Part shown: piece by piece, positions 53,986 through 62,283 of the stretch
How positions within the stretch are numbered: position 1 is the stretch's first letter
Layout: every line of letters starts with the position of its first letter
Assembly (NCBI GenBank): GCA_947259105.1
Contig: CAMYKU010000008.1
Span: 1-64,000, forward strand
Source: an uncultured Alphaproteobacteria bacterium
Lineage (GTDB): Bacteria > Pseudomonadota > Alphaproteobacteria > UBA8366 > JADFVY01
Direction: 5' to 3'
Length of the DNA stretch: 64,000 nt
The notes under the pieces: generated by a model
What the model was told of the DNA's origin: nothing
The model's database searches: none
What the model saw: only the letters and a program-made list of their open reading frames with translations
Program-made: the position numbers and the translations under genes

Positions 53986-55245
53986 ATGACCGTCGTCAAA
54001 CAGAAGGACCAGCACATGCGCAACCTCTCCGTCGACGGCGCGCGGCTGTGGGACTGCCTTATGGAGATGGCGAAGATCGGGGCGACGCCGAAGGGCGGCA
54101 GCCGCCGGCTTGCCCTCAGCAACCTCGACCGCGAGGGCCGGGATCTCTTCGTGCGCTGGTGCCGGGAGGCCGGCTGCGCGATCCGTGTCGACCGTATGGG
54201 CAATATCTTCGCGCGGCGTCCGGGCCGTGACGACGGACTGCCGCCGGTGATGATGGGCAGCCATCTCGACACGCAGCCGAGCGGCGGCCGGTTCGACGGG
54301 GTCTACGGCGTGCTCGCCGGGCTGGAGGTGGTCCGCACGCTCAACGACCACGGCTATGAGACCGACGCGCCGGTCGAACTTTCGGTCTGGACCAACGAGG
54401 AGGGCGCCCGCTTCGCCCCTTCGATGATCGGCTCGGGCGTATTCGCCGGGGCATATCCGCTGGAGAAGGGACTCGCGTGTTCGGATACGGACGGCCGGAC
54501 CGTCGGCGGGGAGCTGCAGCGTATCGGCTATGCCGGCGACGAGGAATGCGGCGGCCGGCCGATCAGGGCCTTCTTCGAGGCCCATATCGAACAGGGCCCG
54601 ATCCTGGAGGCCGAGGACAAGACGATCGGCGTGGTGACCGGGGCCCAGGGGCTGCGGTGGTACGACGTCACGGTCGGCGGCACGGACTCGCATGCCGGCA
54701 CGACGCCGATGGACCGCCGCCGCGACGCGATGGCCGGCGCGGCCGGCATGGTCGTTGCGGTCGAGCGGATCGGGCGCGAAACCCCGGCCGCGGTGACCAC
54801 GGTCGGCATGATGCGGGTCGCGCCCAATTCGCGGAACGTGATCCCGGGCGAGGTCTTCTTTACGATCGACGCAAGGCACCCGGACGCCGCCGCGCTGGAG
54901 ACCATGGACACCACGATCCGGGACGTTTGCGCCGATATCGCCGGGCAGGCCGGCCTCGCGCTGAAGATCAGCGATGTCACCGACACGGCGCCGGTGGTGT
55001 TCGACGCGGAATGCGTCGCCGCCGTGCGCCGGGCCGCGGAGCAGGCAGGATACGCGCACCGCGATATCGTTTCGGGGGCCGGGCACGACGCCTGCTTCAT
55101 CAATCGCGTGGCCCCCACGGCGATGATCTTCGTGCCCTGCAAGGACGGCGTCAGCCACAACGAGACGGAAAGCGCCACGCCCGAGGATCTGACGGCGGGC
55201 TGCAACGTGCTGCTCCGCGTCGTGATGGACGCGGCGGAGGTCTGA
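53986..55245 (+). CDS. M20-family Zn-dependent amidase (carbamoylase/ureidopropionase type)
   Basis: 419 residues of the hydantoinase/carbamoylase family. VMMGSHLDTQPSGGRFDGVYGVLAGLEV supplies the first metal ligands (H, D), WTNEEGARFAPSMIGSGVFA the bridging acidic residues, HIEQGPILE and GTDSHAGTTPMDRRRDA the dimer-contributed active-site part, and CKDGVSHNETESATPEDL the last histidine ligand. It would hydrolyse N-carbamoyl amino acids, ureidoglycolate or beta-ureidopropionate; which one is not clear. An ATG at 54016 is an alternative start. Confidence 0.9.
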   Translation: MTVVKQKDQHMRNLSVDGARLWDCLMEMAKIGATPKGGSRRLALSNLDREGRDLFVRWCREAGCAIRVDRMGNIFARRPGRDDGLPPVMMGSHLDTQPSGGRFDGVYGVLAGLEVVRTLNDHGYETDAPVELSVWTNEEGARFAPSMIGSGVFAGAYPLEKGLACSDTDGRTVGGELQRIGYAGDEECGGRPIRAFFEAHIEQGPILEAEDKTIGVVTGAQGLRWYDVTVGGTDSHAGTTPMDRRRDAMAGAAGMVVAVERIGRETPAAVTTVGMMRVAPNSRNVIPGEVFFTIDARHPDAAALETMDTTIRDVCADIAGQAGLALKISDVTDTAPVVFDAECVAAVRRAAEQAGYAHRDIVSGAGHDACFINRVAPTAMIFVPCKDGVSHNETESATPEDLTAGCNVLLRVVMDAAEV

Positions 55246-55246
55246 G

Positions 55247-56281
55247 ATGGCCCGATGCGGCGCGCCGTGGTTCGCGATCGCCTTGCTGGCCGTCGCACTG
55301 TCCGGCTGTGAAAGCGCCTCGCAAGGGCCGGAAGACGGCCGCTGGATTTCGCCCCTGCACCAGGACCATCCGCTGGCGGGGCGCGTCTGGGTGCCGTCGG
55401 ATCGGCGGTTCGCCACCGCCGGCGAGGTCTACGGCGCGCTGCAGGACGCCGATTTCGTTCTCGTCGGGGAAAAGCACAACAACGCCGACCACCACCGGTA
55501 TCAGTCCCTGCTGATCCGGGAAATGCTTGCACAGCGCCGGCAGCCCGCCATCGTGTTCGAGATGCTGACGGAAAATCAGCAGGCCGCGCTCGACTCCCAC
55601 CTGGCCGACAGCCCGAGGGATTCGGCGGGAATTGGCGAGGCCGTGGGATGGGAAGCACGCGGGTGGCCGGCGTGGCGCATGTACCAGCCGATCGCGGACG
55701 CGGCGCTGGCGTATGACGCGCCGCTGCGCGCCGGCGGACTGGATCGCGAGGCGACGCGGGCGGTATCTTCGCAGGGCGTCGAGGCGCTGGGGGCCGCGCG
55801 TGCGCGCAGGCTGCGCCTGGACGAGCCGATTGGCGCGGCGATGCGCGCCGGGATGCGCGGCGAAATCCACGAGAGCCACTGCGGGCAACTGCCGGAACAG
55901 ATGCTGGATCCGATGGTCACCGTAACGCTGGCCAAGGACGCCGTGATGGCCGGGGCGATGATCCGCGGCCGCGCGTTGCCGGGGCGCGATTCCGCACTGT
56001 TGATCGCCGGAACGGGTCATGTCCGGGCCGACTGGGGTGTCCCGTGGCATCTCCGGAAGCTGGCCCCGGACGCACGGATCGTTTCGGTCGGGCTGGTCGA
56101 GGTCGTGGCCGATGAGACCGAACCGGGCGCCTATGCCGCTGCCTTCGACGGCGGGCTGCCCTTCGACTTCGTGTGGTTTGCGCCGCGCGTGGACGACGAC
56201 GATCCGTGCGAGGTGTTTGCGGAGCAGTTGCGCCAAATGCGAATGAAGACGGAGCACGGTACGGATTCCGGGGACAATTGA
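55247..56281 (+). CDS. ChaN family lipoprotein
   Basis: 344 residues. A lipoprotein signal LLAVALSGCESASQGPE puts the lipid-modified cysteine near residue 21. FVLVGEKHNNADHHRYQ and IVFEMLTENQQAALD are the ChaN/PhuW signature, with GTGHVRADWGVPWHL late in the domain. ChaN of Campylobacter binds heme and sits in the outer membrane; a role in heme or iron handling is inferred, consistent with cytochrome c, ccmH and hemN just downstream. It begins one base after the amidase stop. Confidence 0.87.
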   Translation: MARCGAPWFAIALLAVALSGCESASQGPEDGRWISPLHQDHPLAGRVWVPSDRRFATAGEVYGALQDADFVLVGEKHNNADHHRYQSLLIREMLAQRRQPAIVFEMLTENQQAALDSHLADSPRDSAGIGEAVGWEARGWPAWRMYQPIADAALAYDAPLRAGGLDREATRAVSSQGVEALGAARARRLRLDEPIGAAMRAGMRGEIHESHCGQLPEQMLDPMVTVTLAKDAVMAGAMIRGRALPGRDSALLIAGTGHVRADWGVPWHLRKLAPDARIVSVGLVEVVADETEPGAYAAAFDGGLPFDFVWFAPRVDDDDPCEVFAEQLRQMRMKTEHGTDSGDN

Positions 56282-56495
56282 GTGGCGTATCGCGGTCGCG
56301 GAATCCAGCGACCGTGTGCCGCAAAGACCGTCCTTGACAGCGGGGCATTATAACTTTTGAATTGGCGGACTTACGTGGCCGGGTACACGGCAGTCTGCTT
56401 GGGGGAAAGGTGGCCACGGTTGCGCGGTACGGACGGTGCCACCCGCTGTCCATATTGCCGACGTGTTATTTCGCAACAGACAAACTGAGGACGAG

Positions 56496-56876
56496 ATGAA
56501 AAACGGAATTGTCAAAGTCATCGGAATTGCCGCCGCTCTTGCCGCCTTCTCAGCGCCGGCACTTGCCGATGGTGACGCGGATAAGGGCAAGAAGGTCTTC
56601 AACAAGTGCAAGGCGTGTCATGCCCTGGACGAAGGCAAGAACAAGGTCGGACCCAGCCTGTTCGGGGTATTGGGCCAGCCGGCGGCAAAGGTCCAGGGAT
56701 TCAAGTACTCCAAGGCGCTCAAGGGTTCCGGCCTGACCTGGGACGAGGACACGCTGGAGAAATTCCTTGCCAAGCCCAAGGCGCTGGTTCCGGGAACCCG
56801 GATGGCGTTCGCCGGCCTGAAGAAGGAAGACGATATCGAGAACGTGATCGCCTACATGAAGGCGAACGGCGGCTGA
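56496..56876 (+). CDS. Class I cytochrome c (c2/c550-like)
   Basis: 126 residues with a signal peptide (1-24, cleavage after ALADG). The heme site is CKACH (C38, C41, H42). The distal ligand is M103 in PGTRMAFAGLKK. KVFNKCKACHALDEGKNKVGPSLFGVLG matches soluble cytochrome c2 of alphaproteobacteria. It is a periplasmic electron carrier, for example between the bc1 complex and an oxidase. Confidence 0.95.
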   Translation: MKNGIVKVIGIAAALAAFSAPALADGDADKGKKVFNKCKACHALDEGKNKVGPSLFGVLGQPAAKVQGFKYSKALKGSGLTWDEDTLEKFLAKPKALVPGTRMAFAGLKKEDDIENVIAYMKANGG

Positions 56877-56942
56877 TCCCGAACGGGACAAACGAACGGG
56901 CGGCGATCCGGGCGGACCGGATCGCCGTTCTCGTTTCCGGGA

Positions 56943-57422
56943 TCAGTCGTTCTCGCGTTTGCCGTCCAGCAATTCCGACAGCCGCGCCTGTTCGTCCACG
57001 GTCAGCGCATCTGCCGCAGGACGATTGCGCCGGCGCCGCGCCGCGATCAGCAACGCGCCCCCCGCGACCAGCAGGATCACGACCGGGCCGAACCACAGGG
57101 CGTAAGTGGATCCCCTGACGGGCGGCGTCAGCAGGACGTAGTCGCCGTAGCGGTCCACGATGTACTGAAGCACCTCTTCGTTGCTGTCGCCGGCGACCAG
57201 CCGCTGGCGGACGATGACCCGAAGGTCCCGCGCGAGGTCGGCGTTCGAGTCGTCGATCGACTGATTCTGGCAAACCAGGCAGCGAAGATTCTGGCTGATT
57301 TCCCGGGCGCGCGTCTCGAGCGCCGGATCGTCAAGCATTTCGTCCGGATCGACGGCGCCGGCCGGGGAAAGGACGAGGAGCATAAAGGCACACGTGGCAA
57401 TCGCGCCCAGTAAACGGGACAT
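56943..57422 (-). CDS. ccmH: Cytochrome c-type biogenesis protein CcmH
   Basis: 159 residues. A signal anchor (about 5-22) is followed by the family block LRCLVCQNQSIDDSNADLARDLR with redox pair C48/C51, then DRYGDYVLLTPP, and a second membrane helix near 110-128 with a cytoplasmic tail. It keeps apocytochrome CxxCH reduced during heme attachment. ATG 57422 has AGGA nine bases upstream. No other ccm gene is present, so it is separated from the usual ccmABCDEFG set. Confidence 0.92.
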   Translation of the reverse strand: MSRLLGAIATCAFMLLVLSPAGAVDPDEMLDDPALETRAREISQNLRCLVCQNQSIDDSNADLARDLRVIVRQRLVAGDSNEEVLQYIVDRYGDYVLLTPPVRGSTYALWFGPVVILLVAGGALLIAARRRRNRPAADALTVDEQARLSELLDGKREND

Positions 57423-57507
57423 TTTTTTCAATCCTGTAAATTTGCCAGTGCCGGAAGATAGGCTTATAAACGCCTGCCCGCAACCCGGCGAACGCCGGAT
57501 TTAGCCG

Positions 57508-57521
57508 TTGATCTGTGTCAA
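57508..57521. promoter_or_regulatory. FNR/FnrL-type box
   Basis: TTGATCTGTGTCAA matches the FNR consensus TTGAT-N4-ATCAA at nine of ten positions. It lies 56 bases ahead of the hemN start and 86 bases ahead of the divergent ccmH start. FnrL control of hemN is known in alphaproteobacteria, so oxygen-dependent activation is likely. Confidence 0.8.
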
Positions 57522-57576
57522 CGCCGCGCGATGCTGCGGGATTTATTCTGGGCGGACCTTCAAGGAGATCAAGAAC

Positions 57577-58926
57577 ATGGACCGCACCATTCTCGAGCGG
57601 TACGACAGGCGGGTGCCGCGCTACACCAGTTATCCGACGGCGCCGCATTTTCATGCCGGAATCTCGGCCGATACGTATCTTCGCTGGCTTGCCGCGATTG
57701 GTTCGGAGTCTCCGCTTTCGCTCTATTTCCACGTCCCCTTCTGCCATGAGATGTGCTGGTATTGCGGTTGCCATACCAAGATCGTCCGCCGGTACGAGCC
57801 GGTCGGCGGCTACGCCGCAACCATGGCCGAGGAAGTCAAACTCATCGGGTCGGCGATCCGGGCGAATCCGCCGGTGACCCACATGCATTGGGGCGGCGGT
57901 ACGCCGACGATCCTTTCGGTCGCCGATTTTTCAGGCCTGATGGATACCATCCGCGCGCGTTTTTCGGTCGCGCCGGACGCGGAGATCGCGGTCGAAATGG
58001 ATCCTCGCACCGTCACCGAGGAAATGGTGGCGGGGCTTGCGAAGGCGGGCGTGACGCGCGCCAGCCTGGGCGTCCAGGATTTCAGCGACCGGGTGCAGAG
58101 CGCCATCAATCGCATCCAGCCCTACGAAATGACGGAGCGGGTGGTAGGCTGGCTTCGCGCCGCCGGCATCGCCGGCATCAATTTCGATCTGATGTACGGT
58201 CTTCCGCACCAGACGGTCGAGGACGTGCGCCGCAGCGCCGACCTGACTGCCGAGCTGCAGCCGGACCGCGTCGCGGTGTTCGGTTATGCCCATGTGCCGT
58301 GGATGAAGACCCACATGCGGATGATTCCGGACGACGCGCTGCCGGATGGCGGCGAGCGGTTCGCGCAGTCCGAAGCCGCCGCCGCGCGCCTTGTCGAAAA
58401 CGGCTATCGTCGCATCGGCCTCGACCATTTCGCGCTGCCCGGGGATTCGATGTCGAGGGCGCTGGAGGAAAGCCGGCTGCACCGTAATTTCCAGGGCTAT
58501 ACGACGGACCAGGCGCAGGCCCTCATCGGGTTCGGCGCATCGTCGATCGGCGCGTTGCCGCAAGGCTACGTCCAGAACGCGGTGCCGCTGCGCGCCTGGG
58601 CCGATGCGGTGCGTCACGGCAGGCCCGCGGTCGACAAGGGCATTGCATTGAGCGACGAGGACAGGCTGCGCCGGGGCATCATCGAGCGGCTGATGTGCGA
58701 CCTGCAGGTCGACCTGTCGGCCGAAAGTCGCCGCTACGAGCAGACGGCGGCGCACTTCGAGGCTGAGTTGGAGGCTTTGAAGCCGATGGTCGCGGACGGT
58801 TTGGTGACCATCGATGCCGACCGTATCGGTATTACGGAGATCGGCCAGCCGCTGATGCGGACCGTCTGTGCGGTATTCGACACTTACCTGGAAAGCGGCG
58901 CGGCGCGCCATTCGAAAGCAGTGTGA
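57577..58926 (+). CDS. hemN: Oxygen-independent coproporphyrinogen III oxidase
   Basis: 449-residue radical-SAM enzyme. PRYTSYPTAPHFH is the N-terminal HemN signature, and VPFCHEMCWYCGCHTK carries the cluster cysteines C56, C60, C63 plus the extra C65. MHWGGGTPTILS is the SAM-binding GGT motif; FDLMYGLPHQT and NFQGYTTDQAQALIGFGASSIG are later HemN motifs. It decarboxylates coproporphyrinogen III without oxygen in heme synthesis. AAGGAGAT precedes the ATG. Confidence 0.96.
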   Translation: MDRTILERYDRRVPRYTSYPTAPHFHAGISADTYLRWLAAIGSESPLSLYFHVPFCHEMCWYCGCHTKIVRRYEPVGGYAATMAEEVKLIGSAIRANPPVTHMHWGGGTPTILSVADFSGLMDTIRARFSVAPDAEIAVEMDPRTVTEEMVAGLAKAGVTRASLGVQDFSDRVQSAINRIQPYEMTERVVGWLRAAGIAGINFDLMYGLPHQTVEDVRRSADLTAELQPDRVAVFGYAHVPWMKTHMRMIPDDALPDGGERFAQSEAAAARLVENGYRRIGLDHFALPGDSMSRALEESRLHRNFQGYTTDQAQALIGFGASSIGALPQGYVQNAVPLRAWADAVRHGRPAVDKGIALSDEDRLRRGIIERLMCDLQVDLSAESRRYEQTAAHFEAELEALKPMVADGLVTIDADRIGITEIGQPLMRTVCAVFDTYLESGAARHSKAV

Positions 58927-59248
58927 CGGCCGTCTTCCGGATTGGCTGCCGGTATTGTTGAAAGACGGCCGTCCAGTTTGCCGCAGGGTTGGGGGGGTAT
59001 GGCCACCCCGCGGCGAAGTCCCGGACGTTGGGCCGTCCGTGTATTGTTGCGACTTTGACACTTTGGCGGTGAACCGGTCCTGAACGGCCCGTTCACCCGA
59101 GGTTCAGCTTGAGCGACGCCATCGCGTGTCGGGGCTGTCACCCCAATCCGGCTGCGCCGCGGCCCCCCTGAAAAGATGCGGCGGCCGCCTCGCGGAGGGC
59201 CACCCGCACCTCCGAAAGACGACCGCCAGCGACGCCGAGTTGGGGGGA
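58927..59248. other. Intergenic interval with hairpin and operator-like motif
   Basis: 322 bases between hemN and the convergent glycine-zipper gene. At 58926-58936 and 58962-58972 the sequence ACGGCCGTCTT occurs as an inverted pair, which could end hemN transcripts. At 59080-59107 lies a 28-base motif nearly repeated in the PepSY promoter. No convincing reading frame; a small RNA starting after the motif is possible. Confidence 0.55.
59080..59107 (+). promoter_or_regulatory. Operator-like 28-bp motif, copy 1
   Basis: Begins CTGAACGGCCCGTTCACC and ends GAGGTTCAG. It contains two GTTCA direct repeats 11 bases apart plus an upstream inverted TGAAC, and is identical at 23 of 28 bases to 60633-60660. 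Spacing of 11 bases is that of PhoP-type response regulator sites. Confidence 0.6.
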
Positions 59249-60562
59249 TTACGGCTGCTCGGCGACAATCTCCCAGCTTCCGTCCGGCTGGCGGCATGCC
59301 GTTCCGTAGGCATCCTGCGGTTCTCCGCCGATCACCACCTGCTGCTGGAATTCGCGGCAGTAGCGGCCGGGTTCCGGCTCGTAGGTCTGCACCGGGGTGA
59401 CGCTGCCGTAGTTTCCGGTCTGCTGGTTGTTCCAGGTAATCGTGGTGCAGGTCGGAGTGGCTTCCATCGCGTGCCCGAAGGACCCCGTCGCATAGGCGCG
59501 ATCCCGCTCATCCATCGATCGGCCCACATCGCTGCCGATCAGGGCGCCGATCACCGTGCCGACGCCGACCGCGACGAGCTGGCCCTTGCCGTTGCCGACC
59601 TGTGCGCCGGCCACGGCGCCGAGGATGCCGCCGACGATCGCGCCGCCCGCCTGGTGCGATGCGCCGCGGGTATAGGCGCCGCCACGGTAGACGCCGCCCT
59701 GCGTATAGCCGTCGCTGCAGTAATTGGTCTCTTCGCCGTGGTTGTGGTAGCCGGGCGACGTATGGATGTGATAGGGCACCAGGTAGTACACCGGGTACGA
59801 ACTGGCCTGCGGCAGGCCGTAGTAATAGTAATAGTGCCGCGGGCTCGTACGGTAGTAATAGTACCGGTACACATGATGTTGGGTGCGTTTATGATGTGGT
59901 TTTTGGCCGTAGTGGCGGTCGTCGCCCCCATGACGCCGATGGTCGTCGCCCCGGTGGCGGGGCCGACCGCGGTCGGCATGGCCCGGAGGCGGCGGCGGAG
60001 GCGTGTAGCCCGGGTTCCGGCCGCGCTTGCGACCGCGGTCGGCATGGCCCGGAGGCGGCGGCGGAGGCGTGTAGCCCGGATTCCGGCCGCGCTTGCGATC
60101 GCGGTCGGCATGGCCCGGAGGCGGCGGCGGAGGCGTGTAGCCCGGGTTCCGGCCGCGCTTGCGGTCGCGGTCGACGTGCCCCGGCGCCGGCGCCGGCGGC
60201 ACGTAGCGCCGGTCGTGGCCGCGCCGGTTGCCCTGGTTGGCGGATTGCGGCGGCTGCGGCGCGGGCGGGACGTATCGCGTCTCCTGCCCGCGCTTGCGGA
60301 CCTGGCCGTTTTGCGCGGGAGCCGCCGGCTGCGGCAGCCAGCGCGGGGGCGTGGCGCGCGCCTGCGCGGGCCGCTGGCCGCGGTCCGGCCTGCCCGCCGG
60401 CCTTTCCCTGTTGCCCGGCGAAACGACCGAGCCGTTTCCCTGGAACCAGGGCTTCTCCCTGGAACCGGCTTCGGCCGGGCCCGCCGCCAAGCCGGACAAG
60501 AGCGCGACCGATGCCGCACAAAGGGCCAGCCTGGATCGCAATGTCGAGGTCCTGAACAGCAT
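59249..60562 (-). CDS. Exported glycine-zipper protein with tandem Pro/Arg repeats
   Basis: 437 residues. Signal peptide 1-26 (TLRSRLALCAASVALLSGLA then AGPAEA). The middle is rich in proline, arginine and glycine and holds three 22-residue tandem units of the form DRKRGRNPGYTPPPPPPGHA, then a His/Tyr-rich part (HHVYRYYYYRTSPRHYYYYY). Near the C-terminus AGGAIVGGILGAVAGAQVGN is a glycine-zipper membrane motif of the 17-kDa surface antigen type, followed by a small RT-Cys domain (YCREFQQQVVIGG). GGAGGG before ATG 60562 supports this start. Likely an outer-membrane or cell-surface protein; function unknown. Confidence 0.85.
   Translation of the reverse strand: MLFRTSTLRSRLALCAASVALLSGLAAGPAEAGSREKPWFQGNGSVVSPGNRERPAGRPDRGQRPAQARATPPRWLPQPAAPAQNGQVRKRGQETRYVPPAPQPPQSANQGNRRGHDRRYVPPAPAPGHVDRDRKRGRNPGYTPPPPPPGHADRDRKRGRNPGYTPPPPPPGHADRGRKRGRNPGYTPPPPPPGHADRGRPRHRGDDHRRHGGDDRHYGQKPHHKRTQHHVYRYYYYRTSPRHYYYYYGLPQASSYPVYYLVPYHIHTSPGYHNHGEETNYCSDGYTQGGVYRGGAYTRGASHQAGGAIVGGILGAVAGAQVGNGKGQLVAVGVGTVIGALIGSDVGRSMDERDRAYATGSFGHAMEATPTCTTITWNNQQTGNYGSVTPVQTYEPEPGRYCREFQQQVVIGGEPQDAYGTACRQPDGSWEIVAEQP
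59971..60168 (-). repeat. Three 66-bp tandem repeats inside the glycine-zipper gene
   Basis: Exact 66-base period with units beginning at 59971, 60037 and 60103; only a few base differences between units. They encode the 22-residue Pro/Arg repeats. Such arrays change copy number easily. Confidence 0.92.
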
Positions 60563-60632
60563 GTTTCCCTCCATATTTCGTGACCGGGTGGGTCGATGAC
60601 GCAGAGAATCCCATATGCGCAGTGAACCGAAA

Positions 60633-60660
60633 CTGAACGCCCCATTCATCCGCCGTTCAG
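60633..60660 (+). promoter_or_regulatory. Operator-like 28-bp motif, copy 2
   Basis: Begins CTGAACGCCCCATTCATC and ends GCCGTTCAG. It has direct repeats ATTCA/GTTCA 11 bases apart and an inverted TGAAC. It lies between the divergent glycine-zipper gene and the PepSY-regulator-kinase operon, the expected place for autoregulation by the encoded OmpR-type regulator. Confidence 0.65.
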
Positions 60661-60683
60661 GTGCACGGGCTTACCTGTGGGCG

Positions 60684-60992
60684 ATGCGAATGCTTTTGAT
60701 TCTGCTGTCCTTTACGGGATTCGCGGGGCTTCCCGCCGACGTTCCCGCGCAGGCTCAGTCCGACCGGCAATTGGCACAGGACGCGACGGACGACGGGCAG
60801 GTCAAGCCGTTGTCCGAGGTTCTCCATGCGGTGAAAGCGACGGTGCCGGGACAGGTCCTCGACGTTCAGCTCGACAAGTCGGGCAAGCCCTGGACATACA
60901 GGATCCGGATTCGCGGCGAAAAGGGCAATGTGGTCCTGGTCGTGGTCGACGCCGAGAGCGGCAGGATCCTGTCGACGAAGGGAAACCGCTGA
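60684..60992 (+). CDS. PepSY domain protein, periplasmic
   Basis: 102 residues. A signal peptide (1-22, MRMLLILLSFTGFAGLPADV then PAQA) leads a single PepSY domain: LSEVLHAVKATVPGQVLDVQ, then WTYRIRIRGEKGNVVLVVVDAESGRIL. A start at 60615 is possible but would give an over-long N-terminus and would place the operator motif inside the gene. PepSY proteins ahead of response regulator-kinase pairs are thought to inhibit or tune the sensor. Its stop overlaps the regulator start. Confidence 0.85.
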   Translation: MRMLLILLSFTGFAGLPADVPAQAQSDRQLAQDATDDGQVKPLSEVLHAVKATVPGQVLDVQLDKSGKPWTYRIRIRGEKGNVVLVVVDAESGRILSTKGNR

Positions 60993-61666
60993 TGCGGCTG
61001 CTGGTGGTCGAGGACGATCCCGACCTCGCGGGACAATTGGCCGAGGCCCTGCGTGAAGCCGGTTATGCCGTGGATCTCACCCGCGATGGGGAGGAAGCGG
61101 AGTTCCTGGGGGACACCGAGCCTTACGACGCGGTCGTGCTGGACCTTGGCCTGCCGAATGTCGACGGGATGACAATCCTGGAGCGATGGCGCGAGAGCGG
61201 CCATGCCATGCCCGTGCTCATCCTGACCGCGCGCGACCGGTGGAGCGACAAGGTCGCCGGGTTCGATGCGGGCGCCGACGACTACCTTGCCAAACCGTTC
61301 CGCATTGAGGAGCTGCTTGCGCGGCTTCGGGCCCTGATCCGCCGCTCCGGCGGGCTCGCATCGCCGGTCATCGAAATCGGCCCTGTCAGCATCGACACAC
61401 GCAGCAGCCGCGTGACGCTCGACGGGACGCCGGTGAAACTGACCGGGCAGGAGTATCGGCTGCTGGCGTACTTGGCGCATAACCTCGGCAAGGTGCTGTC
61501 CCGAACGGAGCTGACGGAACATCTCTACGACCAGGATTTCGACCTTGATTCCAACACGATAGAGGTTTTTATCGGGCGGTTGCGGCGAAAACTGGGAGCG
61601 GCGGCGATCGAAACCGTGCGCGGACTCGGATACCGGATGGTGCGGCCGGAAGATGCCGAGTCCTGA
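60992..61666 (+). CDS. OmpR-family response regulator (PhoP/FeuP type)
   Basis: 224 residues. Receiver: EDD at 7-9, phospho-acceptor D51 in AVVLDLGLPNVDGM, T in LILTARDRWSDKV, lysine in DDYLAKPF. The winged-helix output ends LDSNTIEVFIGRLRRKLG and VRGLGYRMV. GTNTIEVH/F-type sequence places it in the PhoP/QseB/PmrA group. Its kinase partner is the next kinase gene, but a GIY-YIG unit now lies between them. Confidence 0.93.
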   Translation: MRLLVVEDDPDLAGQLAEALREAGYAVDLTRDGEEAEFLGDTEPYDAVVLDLGLPNVDGMTILERWRESGHAMPVLILTARDRWSDKVAGFDAGADDYLAKPFRIEELLARLRALIRRSGGLASPVIEIGPVSIDTRSSRVTLDGTPVKLTGQEYRLLAYLAHNLGKVLSRTELTEHLYDQDFDLDSNTIEVFIGRLRRKLGAAAIETVRGLGYRMVRPEDAES

Positions 61667-61709
61667 CGCATTTCAAGCATGTATGGATTCGCGCTCGCGC
61701 TGGCGGCGC

Positions 61710-61811
61710 GACCTCATACTTCGAGACGGGCCGCTGTTTCTCAGCAAAAGGGAACATTTTTTCGAGCCTCATGCTGAGGAGGCGCGAAGCGCCGTCTCGA
61801 AGTATGAGGTC
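61710..61811. repeat. Long palindromic element, left copy
   Basis: 102 bases with perfect 20-base terminal inverted repeats: GACCTCATACTTCGAGACGG at the left and its exact complement at the right end. The interior has CCTCATGCTGAGGAGGCGC, an inner palindrome. Elements built from CTCATGCTGAGGAG and CGTCTCGAAG are common intergenic repeats in alphaproteobacteria. It immediately precedes the GIY-YIG gene. Confidence 0.9.
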
Positions 61812-61834
61812 GCTCGGTGCCGGAGACCGCACCG

Positions 61835-62140
61835 ATGAACGCCTTCGTCTACATCCTCCGTTGTTCGGATGGCAGCTACTATGTCGGCAGCACCCGCGAG
61901 TCGCTCGAGACGCGCGTGGCTGAACATAACAGCGGGTTCTACGGCGGCTACACCATGAGCCGACGGCCGGTGGAACTGGTCTGGTCGCAGGACTTCGACC
62001 GCGTCACCGACGCCATCGCCGCCGAGCGACAACTGAAAGGCTGGAGCCGGGCAAAGAAGGAGGCGCTGATCGCGGGCGACCTGGATTTGTTGCACCAGTT
62101 GTCGAAGCGCGGAGCTGAAGCCAGGGAACTTCGACCATGA
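61835..62140 (+). CDS. GIY-YIG nuclease superfamily protein (UPF0213/YhbQ-like)
   Basis: 101 residues. FVYILRCSDGSYYVGSTRES carries the GIY-YIG core (VYI and YVG), followed by RVAEHNSGFYGGYTMSRRPV with the conserved arginine and histidine, and ERQLKGWSRAKKEALIAGD, the C-terminal helix with the metal-binding glutamate. It is a one-domain putative endonuclease. The ATG is 24 bases after the left palindrome. It interrupts the regulator-kinase operon and is bounded by two similar palindromes, suggesting it arrived as part of a repeat-linked unit. Confidence 0.88.
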   Translation: MNAFVYILRCSDGSYYVGSTRESLETRVAEHNSGFYGGYTMSRRPVELVWSQDFDRVTDAIAAERQLKGWSRAKKEALIAGDLDLLHQLSKRGAEARELRP

Positions 62141-62151
62141 CGACACCCAGC

Positions 62152-62259
62152 GACCTCATACTTCGAGACGGGCCTGCGGCCCTCCTCAGCATGAGGCTCC
62201 AAAATATTTGCCCTCATGCTGAGGAGGCTGCGACTGCAGCCGTCTCGAAACATGAGGTC
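62152..62259. repeat. Long palindromic element, right copy
   Basis: 108 bases, same build as the left copy: GACCTCATACTTCGAGACGG at the left end and CCGTCTCGAAACATGAGGTC at the right end (two mismatches from perfect inversion), with CTCATGCTGAGGAGGC inside. The 24 bases after it resemble those after the left copy and lead into ATGAAATGC at 62284. Confidence 0.9.
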
Positions 62260-62283
62260 ACCCGATGCCGGCGACGAGCAACC

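Noticed and set aside
56333-56365. TTGACA followed by TATAAC as a promoter for cytochrome c
   Set aside because: The two hexamers are only nine bases apart, far below the 16-18 needed; an alternative -10 at 17 bases is poor.
59126-60583. Long open frame of 485 codons on the plus strand antisense to the glycine-zipper gene
   Set aside because: It is the mirror of a GC-rich repeat gene; the minus strand has a signal peptide, a Shine-Dalgarno and a known glycine-zipper motif, while the plus frame has only repeat-derived arginine-rich sequence.
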